A stretch of 64,000 nucleotides of DNA. It comes from Desulfovibrio gilichinskyi. Its GTDB lineage: Bacteria > Desulfobacterota > Desulfovibrionia > Desulfovibrionales > Desulfovibrionaceae. The DNA is taken from contig NZ_FWZU01000002.1 in assembly GCF_900177375.1 (NCBI RefSeq), forward strand, positions 372,001 through 436,000. The letters are read 5' to 3'. The notes under the pieces were generated by a model. The model was not told the DNA's origin. It was given only the letters and a program-made list of their open reading frames with translations, and searched no databases. This document shows, one piece after another, positions 1 through 8,146 of this stretch. The position numbers and the translations under genes were made by a program. How positions within the stretch are numbered: the stretch's first letter is position 1; each line of letters begins with the position of its first letter.

Positions 1-21
1 CGCCTTCGGGCGGCTTTTTTT
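1..21 (+). terminator. Right half of a rho-independent terminator cut by the window edge
   Basis: CGCC-TTCG-GGCG followed by GC and a run of seven T. The outer base pairs of the stem lie left of the window. It presumably ends a plus-strand gene upstream of this window. Confidence 0.7.
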
Positions 22-187
22 ATTGAATTGTAGCTAAAGCTGCATGTAATTAGTTCTTGTGATCAGGTAGATTTTTTTGTCTGTTTATTGCGATAATCGC
101 GGATGTTTATTAGGTATCAGTTCTGTGGTGTAATGAATGTGTAATAAGCCGTAACAAACATTAGTTTCCATATCAGGCAATTTATCT

Positions 188-1012
188 ATGACGCTACTTT
201 CGATCATTATACCAAATTATAATTACGGACGGTTTGCCGATCGATTTTTCCGCTCTGTCATAGCTCAAACTATGGATCTTCAAAGTGTAGAGATACTTTT
301 TGTAGATGACGGCAGTACAGATGACTCAATTAAACAAGCGCAGAAATGGGCTGAGAAGATTGAATGTGATAAGTTTGAAATATTGACCCCGCCAAGAACA
401 GGAAAACCGGGACTTGTCCGTAATTACGGTCTTGAGCGTGCGAAGGGTGATTCTTTAATCTGTATTGACCATGACGATATCCTCCATCCTGAATTTCTCT
501 CTACATGCCTTGAAACTCTCAATAATAATCCTGAAATAGGTTTTGTTTATACTGACTATCTTGAAAACTCCTTGGAAGGTGCGCGGGAAGTTCATCTTCC
601 TAAATTCTGCAAAGCTCATTTACGAACACAAAATACATTGTCACCTTCTGCTATGTATCGCCGCGAATTATGGGACAGCGGAATAAGATACCGAGCTAAT
701 ACAGCTTATGAAGACTGGGATTACTGGGTGCAATGTTTAATGACCGGAGCAGCGTTCCAGTTAATCCCGAAGGTTTTGTACAATTACGAAGTTCACGGAA
801 ATAATTTTTCTATCGGGGCCGTTAAAGATGACGGCGTAGCCAAGGCTCAGATTGTACTCAATAATCCATCTTTTTTTCATCCTATGGTTGTGCACTGGGC
901 AGAAGATCACTTGCGCGGCAGGGTATATGCTGCTGCATTTCAACGCGGATGCATCCCTAGACCGGAAGATATTAAGGCTCTTTTAAATAAAATTGAAGCC
1001 GGTATTCGTTGA
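188..1012 (+). CDS. Family 2 glycosyltransferase
   Basis: A 274-residue GT-A glycosyltransferase that moves a sugar from a nucleotide donor to an unknown acceptor. The first 60 residues carry the family 2 signature (SIIIPNYN, then VDDGSTDDS). A DHDD motif near residue 95 fits the metal/nucleotide-binding DXD site. YEDWDYWVQCL near residue 180 fits the ED-containing catalytic region of GT2 enzymes. There is no membrane segment, so it is probably cytosolic or peripheral. It stands alone: the next gene is about 230 bases away across very AT-rich DNA. The ATG at 188 has only a weak upstream AGG. The substrate cannot be read from the sequence; lipopolysaccharide, capsule or flagellin glycosylation are all possible. 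Confidence 0.85.
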   Translation: MTLLSIIIPNYNYGRFADRFFRSVIAQTMDLQSVEILFVDDGSTDDSIKQAQKWAEKIECDKFEILTPPRTGKPGLVRNYGLERAKGDSLICIDHDDILHPEFLSTCLETLNNNPEIGFVYTDYLENSLEGAREVHLPKFCKAHLRTQNTLSPSAMYRRELWDSGIRYRANTAYEDWDYWVQCLMTGAAFQLIPKVLYNYEVHGNNFSIGAVKDDGVAKAQIVLNNPSFFHPMVVHWAEDHLRGRVYAAAFQRGCIPRPEDIKALLNKIEAGIR

Positions 1013-1241
1013 TTTTGTTTTTATGTTTACGAATATATGAAAAATTTAGTAAAAATTATCCGATAAATTTAAAATTTGTAAAAATATTTAATAAAAGTTT
1101 AAAAATACCGCACAAAAATTATCTTTCATGTAATATTTGCAGCTACCTTGACACAATAATTCTCGCAGTGCAGTATTCTTGCAAGTTTTGGCCATATTAG
1201 TGACATTGCCGAAATTGTAAATTAAAATGCAGGAAGCTCAT

Positions 1242-2525
1242 ATGAAGATAGGATGCATCGGCCCTTCAGATTCGATTGAACTCATTAAAGAAGTTGTCGG
1301 TCGATGCTGCCCTGAGATCACCCTTTTAACATATGTAAGAGAACGCGCTGCGGATTCGTGGGAAGTTCTGGAAGAGTGTCAGCGAGAAACAAAAGGGATA
1401 CTTTTCAGCGGAATAGCTGTTCAAGAAGCGGCTAGAGCTCACGGTGGCTTAACACATCCTTATGAGCATATCCCGCGCGGTGGTTACAGCCTGCTGCGTG
1501 TCCTTTCCGAAATGCTTCGGCTGGGCATAAAGTCCGGTAAAGTCAGCATTGATGTCGTCAATGATGATATTCTTACCGAAGTTGTTAAAGAATTCGGTGT
1601 TGAATTTGAAAATATCCACTCTATGCCTTTCGCTCTTCATCACGGTGAACAGGATTATCTTGATCGCCACGTTGAACTTTATGAAACCGGGCAGACGGAC
1701 GCCATAGTAACCGGATTCGGATATATTTATAAAGAGCTGAAGGATAGGGGACTGCCTGTTTTCAGGCTCTATGCCAGTACTCTCCAGATTCGCGATTCTC
1801 TCGAAAAACTTGTAGATCGCATTAATTCCCGCAGCTTGCGTTCTGCCGGCATAGCTATTCAGCTTATCAAGCTTAAATCAATCACCCGCAATTCTATTAA
1901 TCAGTATGATGATATGAAAAACGGCGGGATATTCTATCTGGAACTGCTTGAGTATGTTCGAGCTATTCAAGGCAGCCTTTTTAATTTCGGCACCGAAGAA
2001 TACGTTATCTTTTCTACCCGCGGTATAATCGAAAGCCAGCTTCACCTGAATCATTTTAAGAATCTTCTCGACTGGGGAAGAGAGCGCAATATTATATTTT
2101 CTTCAGGCATCGGCATCGGTTCTACAGCGTTTCAAGCTGAAAAATCCGCCCGTAAGGCTCTCGATAATGCCGTTAAGCTGAATAAAGGCGGTTTTTATAT
2201 TGTTGAAGGAAAGCATATCCGTGGCCCTGTAGGCGAATGTGATGAGCTTAAATACAAGACTCACATTGTAGATTCTCAGTTTCTTAAAATGTCCAGAGAA
2301 ATAGGCATCAGCCCTAGTTACCTTGATAAAATTAAAGCGATCATTGCCGATAGTCATAAGGACACCTTTGATTCTGCTGATCTTGCTGCCTGTCTCGGTA
2401 TCGGAGAGCGCAGTGCCAGACGCGTGCTTAAAAAATTTTTGGACAGCGGCTATGGTGAGCTGAACGGAAAGGAAATGTCCACTCAGGTGGGGCGGCCTAA
2501 AAAAATGGTGCGTATTTTGATTTAA
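1242..2525 (+). CDS. Unusual transcriptional regulator: sensor domain, GGDEF-like middle, C-terminal winged helix
   Basis: A 427-residue protein that probably regulates the DUF3100/M20 genes just downstream. Three parts can be seen. Residues about 1-190 form an alpha/beta domain starting KIGCIGPSDS, loosely like PrpR-type ligand-sensing domains. Residues about 195-330 look like a degenerate nucleotide-cyclase/GGDEF fold, with GIGIGSTAFQAEKSARKAL but no GGDEF signature. Residues about 350-427 are a helix-turn-helix (DLAACLGIGERSARRVLKKF) with a basic C-terminal wing. I start at the ATG at 1242 because AGGAAG at 1231-1236 is well placed. The in-frame ATG at 1227 has no ribosome binding site. 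The domain reading is by eye and moderately sure. Confidence 0.7.
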   Translation: MKIGCIGPSDSIELIKEVVGRCCPEITLLTYVRERAADSWEVLEECQRETKGILFSGIAVQEAARAHGGLTHPYEHIPRGGYSLLRVLSEMLRLGIKSGKVSIDVVNDDILTEVVKEFGVEFENIHSMPFALHHGEQDYLDRHVELYETGQTDAIVTGFGYIYKELKDRGLPVFRLYASTLQIRDSLEKLVDRINSRSLRSAGIAIQLIKLKSITRNSINQYDDMKNGGIFYLELLEYVRAIQGSLFNFGTEEYVIFSTRGIIESQLHLNHFKNLLDWGRERNIIFSSGIGIGSTAFQAEKSARKALDNAVKLNKGGFYIVEGKHIRGPVGECDELKYKTHIVDSQFLKMSREIGISPSYLDKIKAIIADSHKDTFDSADLAACLGIGERSARRVLKKFLDSGYGELNGKEMSTQVGRPKKMVRILI

Positions 2526-2547
2526 GATACGGTTTTAATTTTGGCAT

Positions 2548-2580
2548 AATTACGGACATAATTATGTCGTGTCCGTAATT
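2548..2580. promoter_or_regulatory. Perfect 11-bp inverted repeat between the regulator and the DUF3100 operon
   Basis: AATTACGGACA at 2548-2558 and its exact reverse complement at 2570-2580, separated by 11 bases. It lies 23 bases after the regulator stop and about 125 bases before the carrier gene. The following bases (GTATGTAGTTTTT) are a poor T tract. It could be a weak terminator of the regulator gene or an operator for it. Confidence 0.5.
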
Positions 2581-2705
2581 GTATGTAGTTTTTGGATTTT
2601 ATTGTTTTATGGTGTGTAGAGGAACCGTTGTTAATTGACGGAGTGAGTCTAAGATACGCAAGTTGTTTAATTTTATTATGCAATTTGCCTTAATCGGAGT
2701 TAATT

Positions 2706-3506
2706 ATGAATGATGCTGTGAAAAATGTGAAACTGCACCTGCTTGTGTTGGCATTGGTGGTAGTTTCGGAGTTAATCGGAATTATTACATTCAAGGTCGG
2801 GCCGGGGAAACTCGTTCTTTTGCCTCTGTTGTATGCAATGTTTATGGGTATTTTTACGGGGCCTAAATTTTTAAAACTTGCCAAAGAAAAAGATATGTTT
2901 CAGGCAAGTACACTTGTCGGTCTTGCTTTGCTTTTGCTTATGGCAAAATACGGAACACTTGTCGGACCTAAGTTTTATGACATATTGGAAGCCGGTCCTG
3001 CGCTTATTTTGCAGGAATTCGGTAACTTGGCGACACTGTTTTTAGGTATTCCTTTAGCTATGTACCTCGGCCTTAAGCGTGAGGCTGTCGGTGCGGCGCA
3101 TTCGATTGCCCGTGAACCTAACGTTGCACTTATCGGCGATATTTATGGACTTGATTCAGCAGAAGGTCGCGGCGTAATGGGCGTTTATATCTGTGGTACA
3201 GTTTTCGGTACTATCTTCTTCGGACTGATGGCTTCTTTTCTAGCCGCATTTCAAATTTTCCATCCGTATGCGTTGGCGATGGCTTCCGGTGTAGGTAGTG
3301 CGAGTATGATGACAGCCGCAGTCGGAACTCTCAGTGCAACCTATCCTGCAATGGCCGGGCAGATTCAGGCCTTAGGCATAGCAAGTAACACCCTTTCCGG
3401 TCTTGACGGGGTGTATATGTCTCTTATTATTGCGCTCCCTCTCTCTAATAAGCTCTACCGCTATATCTACAAGCTTAAGTATAAAACCAGTCCGGAGAAT
3501 GTATAA
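2706..3506 (+). CDS. DUF3100 family integral membrane protein, carrier subunit
   Basis: A 266-residue membrane protein with about seven or eight hydrophobic segments across its whole length, matching what I know of the DUF3100 family. Conserved-looking loops include EFGNLATLFLGIPLAM, AHSIAREPN and a small-residue stretch ASGVGSASMM in the second half, of the kind seen in secondary carriers. A CGGAG ribosome binding site sits six bases before the ATG. Its stop codon overlaps the next start (TAATG), so the two products are probably made together and form one carrier. With an M20 amidohydrolase as third gene, uptake of a small peptide or N-acyl amino acid is a reasonable inference. The substrate is unknown. 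Confidence 0.8.
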   Translation: MNDAVKNVKLHLLVLALVVVSELIGIITFKVGPGKLVLLPLLYAMFMGIFTGPKFLKLAKEKDMFQASTLVGLALLLLMAKYGTLVGPKFYDILEAGPALILQEFGNLATLFLGIPLAMYLGLKREAVGAAHSIAREPNVALIGDIYGLDSAEGRGVMGVYICGTVFGTIFFGLMASFLAAFQIFHPYALAMASGVGSASMMTAAVGTLSATYPAMAGQIQALGIASNTLSGLDGVYMSLIIALPLSNKLYRYIYKLKYKTSPENV

Positions 3507-3961
3507 TGACTAAACATACACTTATAGAATCAGTTGTAGTGCTCATAATTGTGGCCATTATGACTCTTATCGGAAATTATGTCGGCTTTCATAACAATAT
3601 GGTTGAGGCACTGCCTGGTATGGTAATATTGTTGCTGCTTTGTATCGCTGGCGTTGCAACAAATATGTTCCTGATCAAAAAAATACCTTCAGTCTTATTT
3701 GTTATCACATATGGTGTAATTATCAGCCTTCCTTCCTTTCCGCTTTCAGTAGTGACTAATGCCTACCTCGCAAAAGTCAGTTTTCTTGCACTTACCACTC
3801 CTATTCTTGCTTACGCAGGTGTTGCTATCGGTAAGGACCTTGCTGCATTCAAGAAAAGCGGATGGCGTATTGTTATTGTAAGTTTGGTTGTTATGTTCTC
3901 AACATATATCGGTTCTGCTGCTATTGCTCAGGCCGTATTGAAGTACATGGGAGCAATCTAA
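3506..3961 (+). CDS. Small membrane partner of the DUF3100 protein
   Basis: A 151-residue hydrophobic protein with about four transmembrane segments. The third region, TPILAYAGVAIGKDL, recalls the GxxIG loops of LysO/2-hydroxycarboxylate-type carriers. The start codon shares a base with the stop of the DUF3100 gene, and its own stop directly precedes the M20 gene start, so all three are translated from one message. I cannot name a family with certainty. I infer that it completes a split carrier together with the DUF3100 subunit. Confidence 0.75.
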   Translation: MTKHTLIESVVVLIIVAIMTLIGNYVGFHNNMVEALPGMVILLLLCIAGVATNMFLIKKIPSVLFVITYGVIISLPSFPLSVVTNAYLAKVSFLALTTPILAYAGVAIGKDLAAFKKSGWRIVIVSLVVMFSTYIGSAAIAQAVLKYMGAI

Positions 3962-5107
3962 ATGGCATTAAATGCGGATGTGATTGCATTGCTGGATGAA
4001 TTTAAAGACATACGTCATAAGATTCATCAGCATCCTGAAGTTGGTCTTGAAACAGCTCAGACTGTAGTTTTGATTAAATCAAAACTGGATGAGTACGGTA
4101 TTTCTTATGAAAATATCGGAGTTAATTCTCTTGTTGCTGAAATCAAAGGCAAAGCAGGGGACACAACTGTAGCTTTCAGAGTGGACATGGACGGGCTTGA
4201 GATGAGCGAAGAAAACGACTTCTCTTATAAATCTCAGGTTGAAGGTCGCATGCATGCTTGCGGACACGACGGGCATTGCACCTCGCTGATTGCGCTTGCC
4301 GCTTATCTCTCTAAGCACAGAGATTTCAACGGTACGGTTCTGTTGCTTTTCCAGTCCGGAGAAGAAGGGTATGAAGGCGCGTTGCGCGTCATTGAAGATT
4401 CATTTTTCGACAAATATAAAGTCGATTATATGTTCGGTTTTCATGCATGGCCGGGGCTTGCTTCCGGTAAAATTGCTGTTCACAACGGCGCATGCATGGC
4501 TTCTGAAGACCGTTTTGAAATTATGGTGACCGGTAAAAGCGGTCATGCATCTATGCCTCATGTCTGCAACGAACCTTTTGCCGCAGTAGCGGATATTATT
4601 AAAGGTTTGCAGACAATAGTAGGACGCAAAGTTCCTTCGCATGAACGCGGAGTTGTCAGTATAACTCAGGTTCACGGCGGCAGTCTGCGTAATGGAATCC
4701 CCGATAACGTAATGGTTCAGGGTAACGTTCGTACTTGTAATGAAGATGTGCAGGATTTAATTGAAGAATCAATAGCACAGACAGTTGCAGGAGCATGTGC
4801 CATCTATGGAGTGAAAGGGGTGCTGGACTATGTCCGTAAACATCCTGTACTTATAAATTCCACTCCTGACGTTGCAAGAAAAGCGGCTGAGAAAGTAGTT
4901 GGCCCAGAAAATGTTGTAACAGATTTGGAATCATCAATGGCTGCCGAGGATTTTGCCTTCTTTATGAAGCATACCAAAGGCTGCTATGTGTGGATCGGAA
5001 ACGGCGTTGATTCGCCTCCGCTGCACAACAGTAAGTTTGACTTCAATGATGAAATACTGCCCGTTGCGGCAAGCTTTTTCATCGCAGTGATTGATGAACT
5101 TTTATAA
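3962..5107 (+). CDS. M20D family amidohydrolase (hippurate / N-acyl-amino-acid hydrolase type)
   Basis: A 381-residue cytoplasmic metallohydrolase that cleaves an amide bond in an N-acyl amino acid, dipeptide or similar compound. The binuclear metal site is intact: HACGHDGH with C100 and H102, E134/E135 in SGEEG, H161 in FGFHAWP, and a C-terminal His in PPLHNS. The length is normal for family M20D. It follows the two membrane genes with no gap, and GGGAG inside the preceding gene can serve as its ribosome binding site. The context suggests that it hydrolyses whatever the DUF3100 carrier brings in. The acyl group and amino acid cannot be told from the sequence. Confidence 0.88.
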   Translation: MALNADVIALLDEFKDIRHKIHQHPEVGLETAQTVVLIKSKLDEYGISYENIGVNSLVAEIKGKAGDTTVAFRVDMDGLEMSEENDFSYKSQVEGRMHACGHDGHCTSLIALAAYLSKHRDFNGTVLLLFQSGEEGYEGALRVIEDSFFDKYKVDYMFGFHAWPGLASGKIAVHNGACMASEDRFEIMVTGKSGHASMPHVCNEPFAAVADIIKGLQTIVGRKVPSHERGVVSITQVHGGSLRNGIPDNVMVQGNVRTCNEDVQDLIEESIAQTVAGACAIYGVKGVLDYVRKHPVLINSTPDVARKAAEKVVGPENVVTDLESSMAAEDFAFFMKHTKGCYVWIGNGVDSPPLHNSKFDFNDEILPVAASFFIAVIDELL

Positions 5108-5145
5108 GTCTCATTAATCGGGTTTGTGTAAATTGCCGGGATAAT

Positions 5146-5192
5146 CGTAAATCTCTGATTCTTTAACGAGAGTCAGGGATTTACGTATTTTA
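5146..5192 (+). terminator. Terminator of the DUF3100/M20 operon
   Basis: A 17-bp stem starting CGTAAATC at 5146 and ending GATTTACG at 5185. The two mismatches become G-U pairs in RNA. It is followed by TATTTTA and lies about 40 bases after the M20 stop. Confidence 0.65.
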
Positions 5193-5328
5193 GAGTCTAG
5201 GCATTTAAGTTACTGTATTCACATTGTTTGGCCTAGTACTGCGTAGACAAACACGCTCGCTATGCGTAACAATTTAGCCTTATTAAATAATAATATCAGA
5301 ATCGGTTACTGCAGATATGGAGCTTGGC

Positions 5329-6261
5329 ATGAGAATTATAATGATCGGCATTTTAGCCGCATTTTTTTTCAGTACAACTTTTGTTTTGAATCGGGCAATG
5401 AGCCTTGATGGCGGGCACTGGGTCTGGTCGGCAAGTCTGCGGTATTTCTGGATGCTTATATTTTTGTCTGCGGGGCTTTTGGCAGTAAGGCGGAAACTTT
5501 TCATTGAAACTTTGAAATTGTATTTCCGGCATTGGTTTTTCTGGACTATAGCCGGAGGAATCGGTTTCGGGCTGTTTTACGCTTTGCTATCCTTTAGTGC
5601 TTCTTACGCCCCCGGATGGGTGGTTGCCGCAACATGGCAGACAACTATTCTCGCCACCCCGATAGTACTACTGCTTTTCGGCAAAAGGATTCCGCTGCGG
5701 GCCATGCTTTTGACTTTAATAATTTTTGCAGGTGTCTTGCTCGTAAATGTTGAACAAGCCGGATCAAATCCAGTAAGTGAAATTCTGCTGGGAGCTATTC
5801 CCGTTTTTATCGCAGCTTTCGCCTATCCGTTCGGGAATCAGATGGTATGGGAAGCCCGGCAGAGTGGTTCGCGTTTTATTCCTCACCTTGAGAGTCCTGC
5901 CATGGATGACCCGTTTTGCAGAGTGCTGCTTTTGACATTAGGATCGCTTCCGTTATGGGCGGTGCTTATAGTCGTATTATCGCCACCTGCACCTGCTATG
6001 AATCAGATTCTCAACACTGCTCTAGTCGCGATTTTTTCCGGAGTTATTGCTACGAGTCTGTTTCTTTATGCCCGCAACAAAGCCACTTCTGCCGCAGAAC
6101 TGGCTGCGGCAGACTGCACTCAGTCCATGGAAGTGGTTTTTTCTTTGCTCGGTGAAGTCTTTCTGCTTGGCGGAGCATTGCCGGGGCCGATGGGCTGGGC
6201 TGGAATCGTGCTCACCATGCTCGGCTTAGCGCTTTATATCCGAGTGCAAAACGTCCGCTAA
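5329..6261 (+). CDS. DMT-superfamily (EamA-like) multidrug-type exporter
   Basis: A 310-residue inner-membrane protein with about ten hydrophobic helices in two EamA-like halves. It starts MRIIMIGILAAFFFSTTFVLNRAM and ends in a helix at VLTMLGLALYI. The family exports small molecules such as drugs or metabolites; the substrate here is unknown. The start at 5329 is preferred because GGAG at 5319-5322 precedes it at a good distance. The in-frame ATG at 5317 has no ribosome binding site. Its stop lies only two bases from the end of the convergent isochorismatase-like gene. Confidence 0.8.
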   Translation: MRIIMIGILAAFFFSTTFVLNRAMSLDGGHWVWSASLRYFWMLIFLSAGLLAVRRKLFIETLKLYFRHWFFWTIAGGIGFGLFYALLSFSASYAPGWVVAATWQTTILATPIVLLLFGKRIPLRAMLLTLIIFAGVLLVNVEQAGSNPVSEILLGAIPVFIAAFAYPFGNQMVWEARQSGSRFIPHLESPAMDDPFCRVLLLTLGSLPLWAVLIVVLSPPAPAMNQILNTALVAIFSGVIATSLFLYARNKATSAAELAAADCTQSMEVVFSLLGEVFLLGGALPGPMGWAGIVLTMLGLALYIRVQNVR

Positions 6262-6263
6262 TT

Positions 6264-6815
6264 TCAGCCTTCAGCTATAAGCTCTTCTGTAGAAACCATC
6301 TTTGCGTAGACAGAACCAAGAGCAGCCATGAACGATGCGTGTACTTTGTTTGATGATACTTTTACTCCGTCAAATTCAAGCACTGCCGCGGCGCAACCGT
6401 CGTGAACTACAGTGCAGGAATATCCTAAATCAAACGCGGCTCTGGTTGTTGCATCTACACACAGATTGCTCATCATGCCGACTATGGTTAAGTCTGTAAC
6501 CGCAAGCGAACTTAGCACTTCCCCCAGTTTTGTTTCACGAAAGCTGTTCGGAAAATGTTTCACAATTACATGTTCCCCTTCATCAGGTTTAACCAGCGAA
6601 TGAAATTCCATTCCATATGTGCCGGATATAAAAAATGTTGATCCTTCACGAATCGATTCATGTTGCACATGAATGATCGGAAGCTTTTTTTCTCTGAAAA
6701 AATTTAAAACTTTAGCTGCATTTTTTCCGGCAACTTTGCTCTTTTTAAGTTCCATTTTGCCACCGGGGAAATAATCATTTTGGATATCAATAAGGATAAG
6801 TGCTTTTTTACTCAT
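6264..6815 (-). CDS. Isochorismatase-family cysteine hydrolase
   Basis: A 183-residue cytosolic hydrolase. The catalytic triad of the family is present: D10 in LIDIQNDY, K86 in VKHFPNSF and C119 in SNLCVDATTRAAF. The non-prolyl cis-peptide region before the Cys also looks normal. Members hydrolyse nicotinamide, carbamoylsarcosine, isochorismate or unrelated amides, and I cannot tell which applies here. It is transcribed away from a GlxA-type AraC regulator across about 75 bases. Such pairs are common, and the regulator probably controls it. Confidence 0.85.
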   Translation of the reverse strand: MSKKALILIDIQNDYFPGGKMELKKSKVAGKNAAKVLNFFREKKLPIIHVQHESIREGSTFFISGTYGMEFHSLVKPDEGEHVIVKHFPNSFRETKLGEVLSSLAVTDLTIVGMMSNLCVDATTRAAFDLGYSCTVVHDGCAAAVLEFDGVKVSSNKVHASFMAALGSVYAKMVSTEELIAEG

Positions 6816-6889
6816 TTTGACTCTCTTTCAAGTTTATAAGGTGTTTTCTAAATGCGTCCTGAAAAATAGAATGCACTTTGGTTGCAAAA

Positions 6890-7936
6890 ATGAATAGTGT
6901 CGCTATTGACAATATACATGCTAAAAACGACAGTAACTCCATGCCATCAATTACAATACTGAACTTAAAGAATAGCCTGCTCTCAGGAGTCCTTGGACCG
7001 CTGGAAATATTCACGATTGCTAACACAATAGCACAGCAAGAGAATTTAAGCACTGCCGGGAATGTAGCGCTACTAGAACCGCTGGAATTAGCCTCCATTG
7101 ATGGAAATGCGGTCAGCGGATTTACAGGAGTTTCGCTCGCAGTTCATAAATCTATTTCACAAGTTAAAGCTGATATTGTAATAATTCCACCCATATTCGG
7201 TGAGCTTGAGTCCGCTAGAGAAAATAAATATCTCATACAACAGCTTGGTAGAATGAGCAGTGAAGGAACAATTATAGCAACTGTTTGTGCGGGATCATTT
7301 TTGCTGGCAGAGACAGGTTTTCTGGATGGGAAAATTGCAACAACTCATTGGAAGCTAACCCGTGAGTTTGAGAATTGCTACCCCAAAGTAGATTTACATT
7401 CAGAGCAAATGTTGATTGACGGCGGAAATTACATTTGCGCAGGAGGCGCAATGGCATGGCAGGATTTAGCCCTGCATATTGTTGCCAGGTTTATGAATAA
7501 GGAAATAGCCTCAAAGTGTGCTAAAACTTTAGTGATGGACAGTACCCGAAACGTGCAGACTCCTTACTTTATGTTCGATCAACACCTCAAGTCCGGTACT
7601 GGATTTACTGATCGCAATATTGAAATCGTGCAGAAATGGATGCAGCAAAATTATTATCGACACGTCGAACTTCTTGAGCTTGCTGAAATCGCTGAAATAG
7701 GAGTGCGCAGTTTTCTACGCAGGTTCAAACGGACGACAGGTCATACTCCTGTGCAATATTTACAGCAGTTGCGGATTGAATCGGCAAGGCATCTGCTGGA
7801 AGTCAGCAATATGAATATTGAAGAGATTACTGAAAGAGTCGGATACGAAAACGGGTCCTCATTTAGAAGATTGTTTAAAAAGAAAACAGGTCTGACTCCT
7901 CTTGAATACAGAAAGAAATTCAGTAGAATTGTTTAA
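6890..7936 (+). CDS. GlxA-type transcriptional regulator (DJ-1/PfpI domain plus AraC helix-turn-helix)
   Basis: A 348-residue regulator. Residues about 15-185 form a DJ-1/PfpI class I glutamine-amidotransferase-like domain with a Cys elbow (TVCAGSFLLAETG). In GlxA proteins this domain is thought to sense a ligand rather than catalyse. Residues about 245-345 carry the two AraC helix-turn-helix units (ELAEIAEIGVRSFLRRF and ITERVGYENGSSFRRLFKK). The ATG at 6890 is preferred over an in-frame TTG at 6878; neither has a clear ribosome binding site. It is divergent from the isochorismatase-like gene, which is its likely target. Confidence 0.85.
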   Translation: MNSVAIDNIHAKNDSNSMPSITILNLKNSLLSGVLGPLEIFTIANTIAQQENLSTAGNVALLEPLELASIDGNAVSGFTGVSLAVHKSISQVKADIVIIPPIFGELESARENKYLIQQLGRMSSEGTIIATVCAGSFLLAETGFLDGKIATTHWKLTREFENCYPKVDLHSEQMLIDGGNYICAGGAMAWQDLALHIVARFMNKEIASKCAKTLVMDSTRNVQTPYFMFDQHLKSGTGFTDRNIEIVQKWMQQNYYRHVELLELAEIAEIGVRSFLRRFKRTTGHTPVQYLQQLRIESARHLLEVSNMNIEEITERVGYENGSSFRRLFKKKTGLTPLEYRKKFSRIV

Positions 7937-8146
7937 GTGGTGTTTTGAAAATTTTTTGTACGGGAAAATGATTTGTCCTTATATTTCACAGAATTTCTTA
8001 TAACTCATCGTGATTTATTTAGAAAAGGGTGATTAAAAAGTTGGTGCATTAACGCTTTAATATATGTACATTTTTTTCAATTATATAATTCACTGTTCTT
8101 AACAGTAAGTATGGGCCGATTAAGTCATAATCCGGAGTACAAAGGA

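Noticed and set aside
1013-1226. 63-codon plus-strand frame from 1009 to 1200
   Set aside because: It is very AT-rich, has no ribosome binding site, and its product shows no structure beyond low-complexity hydrophobic and Lys/Asn residues; taken as intergenic.
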